From assembly GCA_034666045.1 (NCBI GenBank), contig JAXDMN010000184.1:1-7088 (forward strand): DNA of 7,088 nucleotides. Direction: 5' to 3'. Below the pieces are notes generated by a model, which saw only the letters and a list, made by a program, of their open reading frames with translations, did not search any database and was not told where the DNA came from. This DNA comes from JAICTV01 sp034666045 (GTDB taxonomy: Bacteria > Planctomycetota > Phycisphaerae > Tepidisphaerales > Tepidisphaeraceae). Below, piece by piece: positions 5,079 through 7,088 of the stretch. The position numbers and the translations under genes were made by a program. Every line of letters starts with the position of its first letter. Within the stretch, counting starts at the first letter, position 1.

Positions 5079-5966
5079 ATGCCATCACGACTTCTGGTTC
5101 TGACTCTGACGGCGATTCTCACACTCGGTTGTAGCATCGCCGAGGTCCCGTCCGGTGAGGCGACGCCCGCGCCGGCGCAAACCCCGACGGTCGCACGCGC
5201 GCCGGTTCCGCCGGCCGAACCGGAGATGAAAACGGCGGAGCCGGCTGCTTTCGCGACAACGCAAGCGACCGCCGCGCCGATGCTCGAGCTCAAGCCCGCC
5301 GCCGCGGCGCCGCGGGCTGTGGAAGTCGCCAGCACAAACGCCGCCGAAGCGTTCGATGCGCAGCTTCTCGCCCTGATCCGCAACCAACCGCCAGTCGATC
5401 CCGCCGCCGCCGGCGTTTCGGACGATGATCGCGCGCTGCTCCGCGGCGTGATCGATTCACTCACCCGCTTTCGCATGACGCTGCGCAGCGGCAGCGGGCT
5501 GCGGCAGTCGAAGGTCGCGCCGCTGCTCGAGCTGTCCGAGAAAATCCGCGCGGACATTCCGCTCTCGCTCCCGACCCTCGCGCTGTGCCGCTCGGTCCAG
5601 CAGTTCGGCATCTACGATCCGATCGAGCCGTCGCGATTCACCGTGGGGAAGGAGACGCCCGTCGTCGTTTACTGTGAGGTCGACCACTTTCGCTCGACGG
5701 CCGCGCCGGATGGGCGATGGGAGACGAAGCTGAGCTACGAAGCCGTGCTCTACAGCGACGGCCAAAGCGCTGTCCCGGTCATCAGCAAAAAGCCGGCGCA
5801 GATCGTCGACCGCTGCCGCAACCGCCGGCGGGATTTCTTCCTCGCCGACCGGATGACGATTCCCGCAAACCTTCCGGCCGGGAAGTATGTCTTGAAAGTC
5901 ACCGTGATCGATCAATTGGCGAACCTCGTCGCGGAAAAGAGCCTGGCCGTGTCGATCGCGCCGTAA
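5079..5966 (+). CDS. Predicted lipoprotein with Ala/Pro-rich linker and C-terminal beta domain, function unknown
   Basis: I do not recognise the family with confidence. The 295-residue product opens with a lipoprotein signal peptide: MPSR, a hydrophobic stretch, then the lipobox LTLGC with Cys18 as lipidation site. Residues 19-88 are rich in Ala, Pro and Thr and probably form a flexible tether. Residues about 88-165 look helical (AAEAFDAQLLALIRNQPP, DDDRALLRGVIDSLTRFRM). Residues about 175-293 look like a beta sandwich: FGIYDPIEPSRFTVGKE, PVVVYCEVDHFRS, WETKLSYEAVLYSDGQ, and the closing NLPAGKYVLKVTVIDQLANL, a pattern common in Ig-like carbohydrate- or protein-binding folds. Cys170, Cys199 and Cys246 lie in the mature part, so a disulfide is possible. 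The start is supported by GGAGG (5067-5071) 7 bases upstream and by the signal peptide. It is divergent from the tRNA-glmU unit and 123 bases before another lipoprotein gene. An envelope location is inferred. Confidence 0.85.
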   Translation: MPSRLLVLTLTAILTLGCSIAEVPSGEATPAPAQTPTVARAPVPPAEPEMKTAEPAAFATTQATAAPMLELKPAAAAPRAVEVASTNAAEAFDAQLLALIRNQPPVDPAAAGVSDDDRALLRGVIDSLTRFRMTLRSGSGLRQSKVAPLLELSEKIRADIPLSLPTLALCRSVQQFGIYDPIEPSRFTVGKETPVVVYCEVDHFRSTAAPDGRWETKLSYEAVLYSDGQSAVPVISKKPAQIVDRCRNRRRDFFLADRMTIPANLPAGKYVLKVTVIDQLANLVAEKSLAVSIAP

Positions 5967-6089
5967 CATCGAAAACCCCGGGACGCGCGCAGAATATCGG
6001 ACCGTCGCAAACCCCCTTCATTCGTTTACTTCCCCGCGTCTTTGCGATAGACGTGGTGGAGTCGTACTTCGCACCGAAAGGTCCTTTGC

Positions 6090-7088
6090 ATGCTCCGCCC
6101 GGGTCGTTGCCTCGTTCCCGTCCTCGTCCTCATCGTGGGCGGCGGTTGCGCCATTAAACGTCAGATTACGATCACGACCGCGCCGCCGGACGCGCAGATC
6201 AAGATCGACGGCATCGATCGCGGCCGGGCGCCGGTCACCGAAGAGTTCGTCTTCCAGAACAAGCAGCAGACGCACGTCGTGACCGCGTCGCGGCTCGGAT
6301 ATCGCGAGCAGCCTGTGCCCGTGAAGGCGGACCACAAGGGCGACAAGCTTCACATCGATCTCAAGCCGTTCACGGCGCGGGTGACGATCAACGTCGCGCC
6401 GGTTCCCGCGCGAATCTTCGTCGACGGGCGGCAGGTCGGCGCGGAGAGCGACAGCGTCACGCAGGAACTGGAGTTCACCGTCGACGCGCAGAACAAGTGG
6501 ACCACGCACAAGATCGCCGCCGAACGCAAGGGCTTCGAGCGCGTCGAGCGCCTCGTCACCTGGCAGGAGAAAGAGCCGGTCTACAACCTCCGCCTCGAGC
6601 CGCAGAAGAAGGACCTCAACGTCACCACCAAGCCGCCCGGCGCGCAGGTTTTCCTCAATGGCGAATCACTCGGCACCAGCCCGGTCGCCGTGCAGGCGCG
6701 GGAATTTCCGGTCGATCTGACGACCGACGAAGCCGTGCCGCAGAAGCTCCGCGTCGTCAAGCCGGGATACGACCCGATCGAAATGAGCATCGGCTGGGAC
6801 GAGGGCAAGGCCGACTATCACATCGACCTGGCGGCGAAGACAAAAACCGTCCGCTTCCTCACCGATCCGTCCGGCGCGGTCGTCACCATCGACGGCAAGC
6901 CGATCGAGAAGGACAAATCCGGCGCGCCGTCGATCACGCTCCAGTTCCCGCCGACGAATGAGAAGGGCGAGCTGAAAACCTACTCGGCCGTCATCGCGAA
7001 GAAGACCGCCGATTCGGAGTGGGAGCCGTCGAAGATGACGATCGGCTGGGATTCCGGGCGGCAGGATTATTCGGTGTCGCTGAAAGAG
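6090..7088 (+). CDS. PEGA-repeat lipoprotein (3' end beyond window)
   Basis: The frame is open for 333 codons from the ATG at 6090 to the right edge. The signal peptide MLRPGRCLVPVLVLIVGGGC has a lipobox-like end with Cys20 as likely lipidation site. The rest is four PEGA-like beta repeats of about 72-78 residues, each with a P-x-A-x-(I/V)-x-(I/V/L)-(D/N)-G core: PPDAQIKIDG (32-41), PVPARIFVDG (104-113), PPGAQVFLNG (182-191), DPSGAVVTIDG (259-269). Each repeat closes with a strand such as DYHIDL or DYSVSL. The third and fourth share the near-identical endings IGWDEGKADYHIDL (234-247) and IGWDSGRQDYSVSL (318-331). PEGA domains occur in surface and periplasmic proteins of many bacteria; a general binding or wall-associated role is assumed, not shown. 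GAAAGG (6076-6081) lies 8 bases before the ATG. The 123-base gap upstream shows no convincing promoter or terminator, so cotranscription with the preceding lipoprotein gene is possible. Confidence 0.88.
   Translation, partial: MLRPGRCLVPVLVLIVGGGCAIKRQITITTAPPDAQIKIDGIDRGRAPVTEEFVFQNKQQTHVVTASRLGYREQPVPVKADHKGDKLHIDLKPFTARVTINVAPVPARIFVDGRQVGAESDSVTQELEFTVDAQNKWTTHKIAAERKGFERVERLVTWQEKEPVYNLRLEPQKKDLNVTTKPPGAQVFLNGESLGTSPVAVQAREFPVDLTTDEAVPQKLRVVKPGYDPIEMSIGWDEGKADYHIDLAAKTKTVRFLTDPSGAVVTIDGKPIEKDKSGAPSITLQFPPTNEKGELKTYSAVIAKKTADSEWEPSKMTIGWDSGRQDYSVSLKE

Noticed and set aside
5967..6089. Promoter or terminator between the two lipoprotein genes
   Set aside because: The best -35/-10 pairs match the consensus poorly and no stem followed by a T-run is present.

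Overview
This GC-rich window reads as part of a bacterial chromosome. It is most likely from a planctomycete, perhaps of the Phycisphaerae type. I base that on the extended, charged ribosomal proteins, the AT-rich degenerate palindrome of CGAAAT/CGAAAC units in a GC-rich background, and the adjacent lipoprotein and PEGA genes. This taxonomic call is an inference from recall and was not checked by a search.

Minus strand, read right to left (4971 to 1): a housekeeping transcription unit starts from a near-consensus sigma-70-type promoter. It carries tRNA-Gln(TTG), glmU (short form), prs, rplY (CTC/L25 form), pth, rpsF and ssb, and ssb runs off the left edge. Gaps between protein genes are 1 to 49 bases, except before ssb. 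The order glmU-prs-ctc-pth is the one known from Bacillus subtilis (gcaD-prs-ctc-spoVC); here an rpsF-ssb pair follows it. The unit combines cell-wall precursor supply (UDP-GlcNAc), PRPP supply, ribosome parts (L25, S6), peptidyl-tRNA recycling and DNA replication/repair (SSB).

The 306-base gap 473-778 between rpsF and ssb holds no gene. Right to left it contains an imperfect AT-rich palindromic repeat touching the rpsF stop codon, a probable separate ssb promoter with a perfect TATAAT and a 14-base inverted repeat in its spacer, and a leader of about 124 bases with an 8-bp hairpin.

Plus strand (5006 to 7088): a divergent promoter drives a 295-residue lipoprotein of unknown function. It is followed 123 bases later by a PEGA-repeat lipoprotein that runs off the right edge. 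Both are predicted envelope proteins.

No mobile-element gene, CRISPR array or defence system is visible. I see no clear new system. The points most worth a second look are the GlmU that ends before its acetyltransferase domain and has a changed sugar-site residue, the inverted repeat inside the ssb promoter, and the two lipoproteins.
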